Shown piece after piece: positions 1-11,489 of a stretch of DNA of 64,000 nt. Location: positions 6,386,001-6,450,000 of the forward strand of contig JAJGBQ010000001.1 in assembly GCA_022457065.1 (NCBI GenBank), read 5' to 3'. The position numbers were made by a program, and so were the translations under genes. Every line of letters starts with the position of its first letter. The first letter of the stretch is position 1. The notes under the pieces were generated by a model. That model was not told where the DNA came from. It did no database searches and saw nothing but the letters and a program-made list of their open reading frames with translations. This DNA is from Curvularia sp. ZM96 (Eukaryota > Ascomycota > Dothideomycetes > Pleosporales > Pleosporaceae).

Positions 1-394
1 AAATGCATATGGCTTGGTTTCCAGAGCGAGTATTGGTGCATTTCGTTTTGCATTTCTCGCACATGCCGTCTGCTCAGCTTTGCACATGATCAGCTACGTT
101 GCATCGTTTGGTGGTTTCCATCCTTTCTGTTATCCATACCCCCATATCCCCTTTATCCACATGCACTGACCAGCCTCAGCGATCTTCATTGTGGTGGATG
201 TTACTGAAAGCGGGTGTTGCGATAGGAATCGAGTGACCGATAAGAGAGTCGCCCTGTTGAAGGGTGTGATCCAAATGCCAGTGGCGGTTGTCACGAGGAC
301 ACCCAACTTCTTACACCTGACTCCGGGGTAACCCGACTTCCGTAGGGTTTCGTCTATCCGCCATTGCGTAGTATCTGTAGTAGCTTTGCACCGT
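1..394. other. Intergenic, left edge
   Basis: I see no convincing gene here. It lies downstream of the stop codon of the CENP-O gene, which is read on the minus strand, and probably holds its 3' untranslated region plus unassigned sequence cut by the window edge. Confidence 0.5.
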
Positions 395-1300
395 CTAGGG
401 CAGTCTTCGCACCAGACCGCCTATCGGTCCTATGGCTTTCTTTGCCAGTACTGCATCCCGAACTCCATCTCTTGTTCTGCACACTGCTTTTTCGATTCGG
501 CCGTCTTTGGTGACGCTCATAGCTGCTGTTCGTGAGTCTGACCAAGTGATGTTGATGTGTCTGACTGCAGCGTCGGCCTCGATATCCACGATACGTAGGC
601 TTCCATCTTCGTCTTCAGATCCCTCAATATCTGAACTAGCGTCGTCGTCGCTTACGAAGGCGTTCAAGACCTTGTTGGTTGATGCATCCACCGAGTCTTC
701 ACCGCCCTGTTTTTGCTTCGGGAGTCCAGCCTCCTTTTTCAACTTGTCGACAGCGTCAACCCGCATGCTCCAGCTTACAAGCTCCTTTCGCAGTAGGCGT
801 CCAAAGCGTACCAAGTCTTGCTCTGGATCGTACTCCTCATCTTTGCCGCTTTCGGGTAACCATTTGGCAGCCAACTGTTGAAGTGGTATGCACGGAGGGA
901 TGGTGTGTTTATGAATCCTCAAGAGCCTCTTTCCCTCCTTGTCTCTGACGCTTAGCAGAACATGATATGTCTCAATAAATTTCTCGGCCACAGCTACATC
1001 AATGCTTACGCCGAGGATGTTGCCGTCGTTTACTGCATGCGGGTCTGGGTCTTTGACTTTGTAGGCAGTTACGCCGGCACATGCACGATACACATTCTCA
1101 AGGTTCCGCTTTGATTGTTGGGTGATGAGGTGCTGAACGCTCTCGGAAGATTGATTGCCTCTGTCTGAGTTCTGAAGACGCGCTGCAAGGTGGGGTTGCG
1201 ACAAGAGGACGGACGATAGATTCGCACGCTGGGCTTTGAGCGTGGCTATACGGGTGTGCAGCTCGCTGATATCCTCGTCGAGTTGCTCAATAGCGTTCAT
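395..1300 (-). CDS. CENP-O/Mcm21-type inner kinetochore protein
   Basis: Single-exon gene of 301 residues. Residues 1-45 form a heptad-rich coiled coil starting MNAIEQLDEDISELH. A globular region follows with the CENP-O hallmark block: HKHTIPPCIPLQQLAAKW, an acidic linker, then LVRFGRLLRKELVSWSMR. CENP-O (budding yeast Mcm21, fission yeast Mal2) is a COMA/CCAN subunit that helps attach centromeric chromatin to the outer kinetochore, so the protein should be nuclear. An acidic stretch near residue 225 (SDDDASSDIEGSEDEDGS) is probably disordered. The start is the first ATG before the coiled coil. It is transcribed divergently from the acetyl-CoA transporter, with 436 bp between the starts. Assignment rests on motif recall; the family diverges fast. 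Confidence 0.8.
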   Translation of the reverse strand: MNAIEQLDEDISELHTRIATLKAQRANLSSVLLSQPHLAARLQNSDRGNQSSESVQHLITQQSKRNLENVYRACAGVTAYKVKDPDPHAVNDGNILGVSIDVAVAEKFIETYHVLLSVRDKEGKRLLRIHKHTIPPCIPLQQLAAKWLPESGKDEEYDPEQDLVRFGRLLRKELVSWSMRVDAVDKLKKEAGLPKQKQGGEDSVDASTNKVLNAFVSDDDASSDIEGSEDEDGSLRIVDIEADAAVRHINITWSDSRTAAMSVTKDGRIEKAVCRTRDGVRDAVLAKKAIGPIGGLVRRLP

Positions 1301-1736
1301 CCTGGATCCGAGTATGTTGGGTACAAAAAATGCGACGACACTGTCAACGCGTGTCTCGACGTTCAGCGCGTTGGCACGTGAACAAGCGTTAGCAGGGGTC
1401 GAGCGGCATGCGGACGCCTCCGGCTCGCCTAGTGCTCCGCTGTTCCGCTGTTCCTAAGCTTCCACTGAGGACACGGTTGACGCACCCTGGGTCTGTGGCG
1501 ATCATTGTCGCACATATTGGTTCTTGTTTAGAACACCCTCACTTTTTTTCTTCGCTAGTCGCTCCCTACACAAAACCCCTTCTTGACTACTGCATCTTCT
1601 TTTCGGCCCCTGGTCCGTAGTCCCTGATCCCTGACATCAGCCACCCTATCCACAGACAACTTGTATCACCAAAGCCTTCTGCGAGGTTACCACTACTACC
1701 CCTCGTCGATCGTCACCCGGTTATCAGCGCACACAA
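1301..1736. promoter_or_regulatory. Divergent promoter, CENP-O gene and acetyl-CoA transporter
   Basis: These 436 bp separate two start codons facing away from each other. The side near the transporter is pyrimidine-rich (for example around 1535-1700), as is common before fungal start codons. I recognise no specific operator. Confidence 0.45.
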
Positions 1737-3574
1737 ATGAGCAAACGATCTTCACGGTCCAAGAATCGTGCATCTGTACCCCGAGAGCAGGGCTCGACCG
1801 ACTCGCTGCAAGAAAAGAAGAACGGCGATGCGAACTCGACCGCGACCATGAACGGTGTAATGTTGGAGCATCGGCGTAAGCATGCCTCTTTCGATAGCAC
1901 TTCGCCATCAAGCCAGGCTGCGTCGCTGATGGGTAACTCCAACTTCTCGCTCGATGACGACGTACCGAACCTAGGGGAGGACGATGAAGGGCCATCCAAG
2001 GGCTTCTTCGAGCTTTCACAGAAAGATCAGAAGAATTTCCTATTGCTGGTCTTGCTATACTTTCTTCAGGGCATACCCATGGGTCTGGCGCATGGCTCCG
2101 TGCCATTTCTTCTGAAGCACAGCGTGTCTTACGCGGCGATTGGTGTCTTTTCTCTCGCCGCGTACCCATACTCGCTGAAGCTTCTCTGGAGTCCAATTGT
2201 GGACGCAGTATGGTCGCCTAGCATTGGCCGCCGCAAGAGCTGGATCCTGCCTATCCAGACCATTTCGGGCTTCTCCATGATTTGGCTGGGGAACAACATC
2301 AATCGCATGATGAAGGAGGCAGGCGAGACAGACAGCGGAGTTTGGAACTTCACATGGTGGTGGTTTGCACTCGTGTTCCTTTGCGCCACCCAGGACATTG
2401 CTGTAGATGGTATGTGGTGTTTGCATTACTACAAGAGGCAAAACTAACAGCAACCAGGGTGGGCACTTACCCTTCTTTCCAAAGAGAATCTCGCCTACGC
2501 TTCGACTGCGCAGACTGTCGGCCTAACGGCAGGCCAGTTCCTTTCGTACACGGTATTCCTGGCCTTCAACTCCAAAGACTTTGCCAACCGATGGTTTCGC
2601 ACTACTCCGGCCGAAACGGGTATCATGGAGCTCGATGGATATCTCAGCTTCTGGGGCTGGGCTTACCTGATTGTTACGTTTGGATTGGCTGTCATGAAGC
2701 GCGAAGACCGCGATAGGAACGGCGATGGTATCGCAGAAGTGTACCGCAGCATGTGGGGTATTCTCAAGCTGAAGAACATTCAGAGCTTCATCATCATTCA
2801 CTTGATTGCGAAGATTGGATTCCAGGCCAACGACGCTGTTACGAGTCTAAAGCTTCTGGACAAGGGCCTAAAGCAAGAGCAGCTGTCACTGGTCATCCTG
2901 GTGGACTTTCCTGTTGAGGTTTTCCTAGGCTATTACATTGGAAAATGGTGCCAGACCTACCCACCAATGCACATCTGGTGCTGGTCATTCGTCGGACGTC
3001 TGGTTGCAGCCGGCTTCGCGCAATTTGTCGTGTCCATCTTCCCTGCTGGGGGCGCATCAAGTGGATTTCTGCTGCTTGTCATTGCCGAGCACGTGCTTTC
3101 GACATTTATGAACACGGTCATGTTTGTGGCTGTCAGCGCCTTTCACGCAAAGATCTCCGATCCGTTGATCGGTGGTACTTATATGACTCTTCTCGCCACG
3201 TAAGTTCAGGCCATGACACCACGTGGATTTGTGATTAACAAGCTTCCAGAGTCTCGAATCTTGGCGGAACTTTCCCACGCTACTTTGTTCTCAAGGCTGT
3301 CGACATGTTTACATCGGCAACATGCATACCACCTACTAGTCCCAAGGCCGGCCTGAAAGGGCCACTTGTCACGCAGCCTTTTTCATGTGCGCTCGAAGCT
3401 GAAAAGCATCGATGCATCGAGGGCGGAGGCGTGTGTGACGTCACGACGGATGGATACTACATTGTCAACATGCTCTGCATTGTGATTGGAGTCGTGACCT
3501 TCTGGGGATACATTAAGCCAGCGGTAATGAGAATACAGTCGTTGCCGTTGAAGGCGTGGAGAGTCGCTGCATAG
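1737..3574 (+). CDS. Acetyl-CoA transporter (AT-1/SLC33A1 family)
   Basis: Spliced as 1737-2409, 2458-3199, 3250-3574, giving 579 residues with phases intact. It is a multi-pass major-facilitator-like protein: a serine-rich cytosolic head of about 100 residues, then hydrophobic helices. Family blocks are clear: GIPMGLAHGSVPFLL, the segment spanning intron 1 reading ATQDIAVDGWALTLLS, and the block spanning intron 2 reading NLGGTFPRYFVLKAVD. AT-1 proteins carry acetyl-CoA across the endoplasmic reticulum membrane for acetylation of lumenal substrates. The intron junctions fall inside conserved blocks, which supports the gene model. An ER location is inferred from the family. Confidence 0.92.
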
Positions 3575-4429
3575 GCGGTTCAGAGAGAGAAAGACATGTA
3601 AGATATAAATAGAGATAGACTCCGCTGCGCAATGGATCTATGCTACGGCATTGTCGAATTTGGTAGCGTCGTTGCGATGGATGATGCCCATGCCGTGTGC
3701 GGCTCAAAGTGTAGATGCAAGTCGAGACGCAATGTACATGAGACGATAGTTGCTAGCACTTGGGCACGTTGTTTCGCGCTCACGCGTTCTCCCGTGACCA
3801 GGCGTGCTGGCTGGGCGGGCCAATGAGTGGAGGCCTGATGTCACTGACAAAGCGCGCCGAAGATGCCGAAGAACGGGAGGCAAGCGAGTTTTTTTTTCTC
3901 ACCAGACTGACATATCAGGCCACATGTGTCAGCAGCAGCCAGTAATCCGATGGCCAGCCCTTCTGCAGATGCAGCTGCTTTGATAACACGCAGGATATCT
4001 CCGATCAGCCACACCCTGCTGGGTACCGCACTCCAGCACGTCCAATGGAAACGTCGACGCTTGGCTGAGTGTGGCTAGTCGCTGGAACCACGCGTTTTGA
4101 CATCTGTCGCAACTGTTCGGTTTAAATTTCGCCTTGGTCGCTTTAGTGCTCGATTCCACTTCGCCTGCCGGCATACTGCAACTAGTCGTCACTCTACTTA
4201 AACTCGTGGCTCCGACTTCCCCAGCCGCTGTCGGACGATACCCCTAAACCTAAACATATCGCCGACCGCCGTTTGCGCTTTGAGACATCCAGCCGAGTTG
4301 ACGCCGATTCCACCGAGCTCAAACATTGCTCTTGGGTTGTCCGACTACTTCCTCCAGAACCATTGCCCCTACTAGAGTCTTGAATCTCGTGTCGCGCCGC
4401 CTTTCTCTTGCTATTCTCCGCTAGCAGTA
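3575..4429. other. Intergenic, transporter to peroxiredoxin
   Basis: No supported gene. Open frames here are short and lack recognisable domains. It should hold the transporter terminator and the peroxiredoxin promoter; a pyrimidine-rich run just before 4430 fits the latter. Confidence 0.5.
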
Positions 4430-5287
4430 ATGGCCTACTCAGCATACCAACCCAAGGCGCGGGTACAGAAGCCCGCTCCTCACTTCACCGGCACCGCTGT
4501 TGTCGATGGCACATTCGAGGGTATGTTGATCTGGCCCTTGGCGGTATCGTAATGCTCACAGCCTCTACCCAGAACTCAGCTTGACCGCCTACACATCGAC
4601 CAAGCAATGGCTGGTCTTGGGCTTCGTCCCCATGGCCTGGACCTTTGTCTGCCCTACAGAGATTCTTGCCTTCAGTGACCGCGCCGCCGATTTCGCCGCC
4701 CGCGGCGCCAGCGTCGTCTTCTCCAGCACAGACAGCGAGTACAGTCTGCTTGCCTGGACCAACGCAAGCAAGAAGGATGGAGGACTCGGCAAGATCAACA
4801 TCCCCCTACTCAGCGACAAGAACCACAGCATTGCAAAGGACTACGGTGTCCTGATTGAGGAAGAGGGAATCGCCCTCCGCGGACTCTTCCTGATCGACCC
4901 CAACGGCATTGTGCGACAAATTACCATCAACGACCTTCCCGTCGGACGATCAGTAGATGAGACACTCCGTTTGATCGATGCTTTCCAGTTCACAGACAAG
5001 TACGGCGAGGTATGTGGGCATGCTACATTGATGTAGATGCATGTGCGAATGCTGACTTGATCCTTTAGGTCTGCCCCGCCAACTGGAACCCAGGTGATGA
5101 GACCATCAAGGCGACTCCCGAAGGCAACAAGGAGTATCTCGCCAAGGTCCACGCCGATACTAAGATGTCGGACGTTGCTGCCAAGACTAATGGTACGACT
5201 TCGAAACCGCTCCGCGTGTGATTGAATGTGTTGGGGATTTATTGTAGGCGCAGTGTGCTGATACCTTGCTTTGCAGGAACTTCTTAA
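4430..5287 (+). CDS. Typical 2-Cys peroxiredoxin (Tsa1/Prx1 class)
   Basis: Exons 4430-4520, 4573-5009, 5069-5192 and probably 5277-5287, giving 220 residues. It reduces peroxides with thioredoxin in the cytosol. The peroxidatic cysteine is C57 in FVPMAWTFVCPTE (PxxxTxxC motif) and the resolving cysteine is C178 in VCPANW, encoded just after the third exon begins. The GGLG loop is present. The C-terminal YF motif that usually pairs with GGLG in hyperoxidation-sensitive enzymes is not: the matching stretch reads KEYLAKVH. The last exon is tiny and its acceptor is uncertain; an alternative acceptor at 5247 gives a different two- to three-residue tail. Confidence 0.93.
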
Positions 5288-5733
5288 GCCGAGGCTGTTT
5301 CGCCTTGCTTCATCGTGCGATACTAGCATCGCGTCACTTTCACGCTGCTTGCATTGATTGGCGTTGCTCTGGCTTCTGTAATTAGTTTTCGGCCCTACAG
5401 CTTCATGGCGCTGTGTTACCGATGAATACCTCTCTCAATAGACTATACAAACCCTGCATCATATGAATGCTGTCTCTCTTGGCTTTGGACCTGGAGTCTG
5501 CTCACAGTTCAAGAACAACAACTATCGTGCAAGTATGGAGTTCAAAAGCTCGACGCAGGCTTGAGTAAGCATTGCATACTGTGAAACTATTTATCCAATC
5601 AGCATTGCAAAGCGCGTCGCATATATACCAACTATGGGATGGATGCGTTAGCGTCCGCTTGGCGGGCGGCTTTGCCACGCGAACGCCTTCGCGTCTGCTC
5701 TTTTCGATAGGGTCCACGAGCGACGCTCCAATC
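5288..5733. other. Intergenic, peroxiredoxin to Myb gene
   Basis: The reading frame of the downstream gene is open back to about 5572, but there is no ATG in that extension before 5734, so I treat it as 5' untranslated region. Nothing else is recognisable. Confidence 0.45.
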
Positions 5734-7932
5734 ATGGAGCCGAGACTAAATGCATTACTAGACCTCTCCGGCCAAAACAGCATGCTGTACGCGACAAATG
5801 CGTCCGATGCTACTCCCTCCAGCTCCCAGAGACCACCGCATCAAGCGGACTCTACTTCGGTGCGCCCAAAGGCACTGATACTGGCTAACTCGTCGTCGCC
5901 AGACAACAACCAGGCAAACGATGTCCGAAAAGAAGGACATGACAAAGTTCATCCAGGACGCGCCATGCCCAGCGCTCCCATAGCCCAGGTGCTGAACAAC
6001 GAGGCCAATTTGCTTTCTTCGCAATCTGCCTCCAATAGCTTTGCTCCCTCATCTACAACTCCCTTTAGCGGCCGGTTAGTGGATCTCTTGCTAGAGAGTC
6101 CCGAGCATGCGAAGCACCGATGGGACCAAGACCAGCTGTTCTTACAGCCCGAAAACACGGGATTCAGCCCTTCGGTAATCAAGCTTCCGCGGCTTCCGCA
6201 GCCTCCTAAGAAGACGGCAAAACGCCCTAGAATACCGCCACTCTTACAGGGTCTACATCAGCCTCCACCTTTACCGCCTGAGGGTAGATTGTTTCCACCT
6301 ATTACCGGGGAAAAGAATGCCTTTGCTGGTGAAAGAGGATATGACACTCTGTTTGAAGAACCAAGAAGTAAAGATGTGGATGACCATGCTTTCCTTGACA
6401 CTGCCACGCAAGAGCTTAATAGGAGTACTCAGCATGGCGAACATGGACCTATTAGCCAGGCGACTGCACAGAGCGCTCCACTAGGTGGAACAACAGCGGT
6501 CCACGAGACTGACGTACAGCCAAACAAAGAACCAAGCGCTCCGGGCCAAACTCAGCCCAAGCGTGGAAAGAAGCGAACCAAGTGGTCTGAACAAGAGACC
6601 AAAGACCTTCTTATAGGCGTAAGCAGATTCGGCATTGGAAACTGGAAAAAGATATTGCAATGTCCAGATTTTACATTCAACAATCGCACTGCTGTCGACC
6701 TCAAAGACCGATTTCGCGTCTGCTGTCCTGGTGAAGGTTTGAAACCTAGACAGCCAAGGTCCAATGCAAAGGACAAGCGGTCACTAGGCGCAGTGCATGC
6801 CCATCAAAACAGCCATAGTAAGATCACAGAAAACATGGATAGCGCTATCAACGCTGTCTCTACGTCTTCAGACTCTACAGCAGCAACAGCACGCAGTACC
6901 AAAACGACTGCCACAATGCCCAACCTCTCCGAGCTCGGGATTCATGAGCCTTTTTCCAAAACAGCACGTCGCCCCCGACGGCCCTTCACTGCAGCCGATG
7001 ACGTGAACCTGCTCAAGGGATTCGAGAAATATGGACCTGTCTGGCACTCTATGCGCGACGACCCTGAGCTGGAGTTCGGCTCGCGACATGCCACCGACCT
7101 GCGTGACAGATTCCGGATCCGGTACCCAGAAAAATACGCAAAAGCAGGGTACAAGCTCAAGTCGAAAGAGAAGGAGAGAGAGCGAACGAGAAGAGGAGAA
7201 GACATGGAGAAGGGAGTCGAGGAAGAAGAGGGTGGCGGAGGCGCTGGACCCGATCCAGTGGGTGAAATCCTATCTCTCAACCCACCGAACACAACATCGA
7301 AAACCACGAGCGAAAACTACAGCAACACGTCAAAACCCAGCGTCGGGACTACACTCTTATCCTACCCCAACGCCAACATTTTCCCTCCCTCGACATCCAC
7401 ATCCACAGCACCCCCTCCCGCCCCGCTCCCCCCTTCATCTCTCTCCTACAACAATCCGAACAATAATAGCACTTCACTCAAACCCTTCCTCTCAACCTCC
7501 TACCTCTCCGATCCACTCCCCACCCTGCCTTTCTCCGACGACGAAGACTTAGACGACATCCCCGGCCACCCACATCCTCATAATCCTAGCGGCGGCGGAG
7601 GAGACGAAAGCCCCATAACGCTAAGTCGCAATATCCTCCGTTGGGCAGATGCGAACCCCTCGTCTTTGTATTCTGTTGCGCCGAGTGGGGGGTATAGGGT
7701 ACCTAGTGGAGGTGGGAGTGAGAGACTGGGGTTTGGGTTTGGAGGGAGTGAAAATAGTGGTGGTGGCGCGGGAGGTGGGGGTATGATGGGAGGAGGGGGA
7801 CAGCAGCAAAGTCAGAGTCAAAGCCAGAGTCAGAATGATGGGATGATGAGAGTGAACATGCTGCCGGAAGCAGAACTATGGTCTTTTTCAGATCGATCGC
7901 AGAGTCTGGCGTCGTTTAAGTATCGGGGTTAG
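5734..7932 (+). CDS. Double telobox-Myb DNA-binding protein
   Basis: Single exon, 732 residues from the first in-frame ATG. Two Myb/SANT repeats carry telobox-like third helices. Repeat 1 (about residues 278-333) has RTKWSEQETKDLL, FGIGNWKKIL and VDLKDRFR. Repeat 2 (about 411-462) has RPFTAADDVNLL, YGPVWHSM and ATDLRDRFR. Two teloboxes in one chain recall the fungal telomere or promoter binding proteins Tay1 and Teb1, which bind TTAGGG-type DNA. The flanks are disordered: a Ser/Pro-rich head and a Pro/Ser then Gly/Gln-rich tail (GGGAGGGGMMGGGG, then QSQSQSQSQ). Probably nuclear. DNA target is inferred, not shown. Confidence 0.82.
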   Translation: MEPRLNALLDLSGQNSMLYATNASDATPSSSQRPPHQADSTSVRPKALILANSSSPDNNQANDVRKEGHDKVHPGRAMPSAPIAQVLNNEANLLSSQSASNSFAPSSTTPFSGRLVDLLLESPEHAKHRWDQDQLFLQPENTGFSPSVIKLPRLPQPPKKTAKRPRIPPLLQGLHQPPPLPPEGRLFPPITGEKNAFAGERGYDTLFEEPRSKDVDDHAFLDTATQELNRSTQHGEHGPISQATAQSAPLGGTTAVHETDVQPNKEPSAPGQTQPKRGKKRTKWSEQETKDLLIGVSRFGIGNWKKILQCPDFTFNNRTAVDLKDRFRVCCPGEGLKPRQPRSNAKDKRSLGAVHAHQNSHSKITENMDSAINAVSTSSDSTAATARSTKTTATMPNLSELGIHEPFSKTARRPRRPFTAADDVNLLKGFEKYGPVWHSMRDDPELEFGSRHATDLRDRFRIRYPEKYAKAGYKLKSKEKERERTRRGEDMEKGVEEEEGGGGAGPDPVGEILSLNPPNTTSKTTSENYSNTSKPSVGTTLLSYPNANIFPPSTSTSTAPPPAPLPPSSLSYNNPNNNSTSLKPFLSTSYLSDPLPTLPFSDDEDLDDIPGHPHPHNPSGGGGDESPITLSRNILRWADANPSSLYSVAPSGGYRVPSGGGSERLGFGFGGSENSGGGAGGGGMMGGGGQQQSQSQSQSQNDGMMRVNMLPEAELWSFSDRSQSLASFKYRG

Positions 7933-8164
7933 ATTGGGGGGTTTGGTTCGAGGCGCAGTTATCCTGGCACCGAGGGAGAGATAGATACTAGAACAGATTC
8001 GTATTTCGTTTCCTCACTCATATCATATCTTTGTACATAGATAGTTTCCAGCATTTGATTCCCCCCAAAAAATCAAGCTGGGGCTAGATTATTACCACGT
8101 GACAAGTACTTATCTTCATACCTTCATCGCCCAAAACCATTATACACCCTTACACATTCACATC

Positions 8165-10672
8165 TTACCGCGCACTCTGACACAACGCCAGGCAAAACTC
8201 TCTAAAATCGCCTTTGGTCGCCTCCTCGATATCCTCCTCTACCATCCGCCCATACTTCTCTTCGTACGTCGTCGCCACACGCATCATGTGCAGGCGATCC
8301 CAGTGAAACCGCACGAGGCGCGAGATGAGTAGCTCGACTCGCTGCTGGCGCTCATGCTTGCTCGTTGCACTCTCGCGCGAGGAGAGACGGCCTGAGGAAG
8401 AGCGGCCGTCGGAGGCGGGCTCAATGAGGTCCATGAGGGCGTGGTGGAGGAGCATGGCGTCTCTGGCGGGGCGGTTGACTGGCAAAGCTGTTAGCATGCA
8501 TGTTTCTTTTCTTTTTCTTTTTGATTAAAGATAGGGACAACAGGGAATGACTTACTAACGCCATTGAGGATATGCGCAATGACCTCGCCGACAAGATTGT
8601 TACTCTTCTTCAGCGCATCCCTGGCAAAGTTCCCTTGGTACTTTCGCTCGTAGGTGCGCAGCACCTCGCGCAAGTGGGCGTCGCTGCGCATCACGACAAT
8701 GCTTAGCATGACGCTTTCGCCGCCCTCTCGGGCGTTGATGGCTTTGTACAGCGTGTCGACGTCGCGGTTGCGGTACTCGATCGGCCAGGCGTCACTCTCT
8801 TCTTGCCGCGTGGCATCCAGCGCCATCAAAACGGCTTTGCGGAACTTGTCTGCCTTGAGCTCCTTGTCCATGCAGCGGGTAAGCGAGTCGCCGTACCGCT
8901 TGTCCTTGAATGAGTCTTTGATTTCGCGGATTTCGTGGTTTTGACGGCCCATAAGCGCTTCGATGAGGAGCTCGCGGCGCGCAGAATTGGATTGGTACCA
9001 GTAGTTGGCCCAGTAGCCCTCGCTCTCGTACTTTCCAAGAGCAGTCACGTACGCGATCTTTCCAAAATTACCGCTCGTCTTCAGCTTGATATGCTTGGCA
9101 ATGTTGATGCCCCTGCCCTGGATCTTGCAATGGCGCTTGTACTCAGCTCTCAGCTCGAGCAACTGGTCATGCGAGAGCGCTGGAATAATATCGACAATGG
9201 TATCCACCTGAGACGTCCGTCCCGCCATGGCATCGACGAGCGCAAGAGCATCGTCGGTGGCATCGTATATCCTGACCCTGCGCTTCTCCTTTTCCTTTTC
9301 CTTTTCCTTCTCACGATGACGGTCGCCTCGACCGTACGCCTCCAGAGCCAGCTTATCGACATGTTTAGACGGCCGCGTGGGGCTTGGAGATCGACGCGAA
9401 GTTGAGTGAGCGCGGCTGCGGCTGCGGCTGTGGCCGTGCTTACCGCGACGAGAGTCCCGGGGCTCAAGACTATCGAGTGGTTGCAGGTGGTCGATGTCGT
9501 CGTCCAACGTCATCAGCGCTTGTGGCATAGGACTGATTGATTGATACGTCCCGTGGTAGGCCTCAAGCAAAGGACTCGGCGGTGGCAGCCCACCTCCAAA
9601 TGCGCCAGGCATGCCTCCTGGCATGATTACCTGCAAGTCAGGCCTGTTGCCGCTTACAGATAGCCTATCCATGCGCAATCCCTCTGGCCTGTCAGGCGCG
9701 CCTAGGTGACCCTGCGGGCGCATCTCTACGACATGGCGACCCTCAGTTGGGCTCGTGACTCCAGAATATGAAGCTGCGCGGTGGTGTTTAGGACGCTGCG
9801 AGTGATTACCCATGGGAGGAGGTGGGAAGGACTGCTCGGTAGCTGATGGTGGATGAGGAGCTTGCGGCATGGTTGCATACTGCGGCTGCGAGGACGGCGC
9901 CTGTTCCACGATCCCATATTGAGACTTGGTCGAAGGAGCATGCGACAAGGTTGCATATTGCGGCTGCGAGGGAGCAGCCTGTGGTTTGGGCGAATACTGA
10001 GCAGTTGGAGAGGCAACATTGGGCACGGCTGTGTACTGGGGCTGCGTCGCAGAGTATGAGGGCTGGGAGTTGTGTCGCACGTGAGGCGGCTTGTTGGAGC
10101 TTACTGGCTGGGCCGTGTAGGTAATGTTGGTCGGAGGGTTGGCATACTGAAAAGTGCCGTCTCTCGTGGTTGCACTCGCTGTCCTGGTATGCGCGGGGCC
10201 GGAAGCTGGCTGGGTGGTGTACGAGAAGCCATTCGCGGTGGGCGCATACTGGACATTGTCTGCGCGTGCATAGGTGACATTCGCAGCCGGGGGAGCTGTA
10301 GTGGCGGGATGCGCAAAGGAGGCGGCGTGGGGTGCATAGCCGGCGGGGCGTTCGTCGGGAGGAAGGTCGCTGTAGTTGCCCATGGTGATGGGCTGGCTCT
10401 GTGATCTGGCCGCCATGTCTCAGTTGGTTCGTCTCTTGCGAAGTTTGTTGGAGACACTGTTCAAATGGCACATGTCGCTCTACTCACGTCGCATAAGGCT
10501 GATCTGGCTGCCTGATCTCGTACTGCGGGGTCGAGGCTCCGTCAGCTGGACCATATCGCTGAGGCTCTCGCGCCTGGCTATGGCTGCGGCTGCGCGAGTG
10601 GTCGCGTTCTCGACCGGGCCCTGGCGATTTGGAGCGCGATCGCTTGGAGCCGCTGTCGGGTCGGAGGGACAT
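8165..10672 (-). CDS. Fungal annexin with long RS/PQ-rich head
   Basis: Exons, in coding order, 10672-10488, 10405-8556 and 8478-8165; 782 residues, phases checked. Residues 1-60 are Arg/Ser-rich (SRSRSHSQAREPQ). Residues 60-400 are disordered and rich in Pro, Gln, Tyr and Ala with repeated QPQYAT-like units. The annexin core is about 430-782, with helices such as LVDAMAGRTSQVDTIVDIIP, ALMGRQNHEIREIKDSF and LREVLRTYERKYQGNFA. Annexins bind membranes through calcium, but the type-2 loops here look degenerate, so calcium dependence is doubtful. The first splice is required because the ATG at 10416 has an in-frame stop just upstream, while joining to 10405 restores a continuous frame with the RS-rich exon. 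Confidence 0.85.
9720..10060 (-). repeat. Degenerate QYAT-type repeats inside annexin head
   Basis: At least four imperfect copies of an approximately 14-residue unit (for example SQPQYATLSHAPST, KSQYGIVEQAPSS, SQPQYATMPQAPH) lie in the disordered head of the annexin. The DNA shows matching blocks such as TTGCATAYTGCGGCTGCGAG on the plus strand near 9875 and 9955. Such repeats expand and contract easily. Confidence 0.65.
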
Positions 10673-11489
10673 GGCGTCTTTTTCTTTGCTTTTGGACGGA
10701 TTGTGGTAGACTATCGCTTCATGTGTTGTCGAGGTTTAGGCGCTGGGTGCCATAGTCCGGAACGCGTCAATCTCAAAAATGCGATGGCGGGAAAGCTGCC
10801 ATACCGCCGCAGCCCCCATTTTGAGTCTGGCGCTTGCATGGTCGGATTTGGGGGCCAAGCTGAACTTGCGACACACAGCTGTCTGATACCAGAAGCTCAA
10901 CGGGGCACCGAGGGCAGCGGTAGTAGTTGCACACCATCATGATGCAGTGTCAGATGTTCGGAGACTGAGTTGAGGCTGTAGGTAGGATGCAATGCCAGGG
11001 AGTGGGGAACTGTCCGCCGAAACCAACAGGAGCCCGCCTTGTCTTCCTTACAACAATACCCTTGCACGTCATAGCGTTGATACTGGTACAGAAACCCTAG
11101 GAAAAAATTGTAAAAAAATGAGACACCATCTGTTGAACTGCTCCGAGATACGCCGAACCCAGCATCATCACCAGTGAGAACGTGGGTCTCAACTCACCGC
11201 TTTGCTTTCTCCTTTTGCTGCTACTCGGTGGAATATGGCGCACGTTCGCTACACCATCTTTAGGGCAGAGTGGTGACTGGCTGTGCCAATGCGCTAGTTG
11301 GTGGTTTGTTTGGAGATGGTGGTGAAAAGGTCTTTCAGTGGAACGCCACATCGAGTCCGTATCAGGACAACAGTGTGGCTGACAGGCGGTCTCCAGCGTA
11401 AGCTGAGCCAACTCAGTGCACAGTTAAAGCTGAGGTGTTATCGCTGCCCGGCATGGCTCTGATCTTGATATCCCATTACTGCGTATGCC
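10673..11489. promoter_or_regulatory. Divergent promoter region, annexin and F-box-like gene
   Basis: These 817 bp lie between two divergent starts. Short open frames on both strands have no recognisable domains. No clear motif was identified. Confidence 0.45.

Noticed and set aside
5572..5733. Upstream extension of the telobox-Myb frame
   Set aside because: Contains no ATG before 5734; the open extension starts only with a TTG codon.
11097..11411. 104-codon minus-strand frame between annexin and F-box-like genes
   Set aside because: No domain and no homologous pattern; lies in a shared upstream region.
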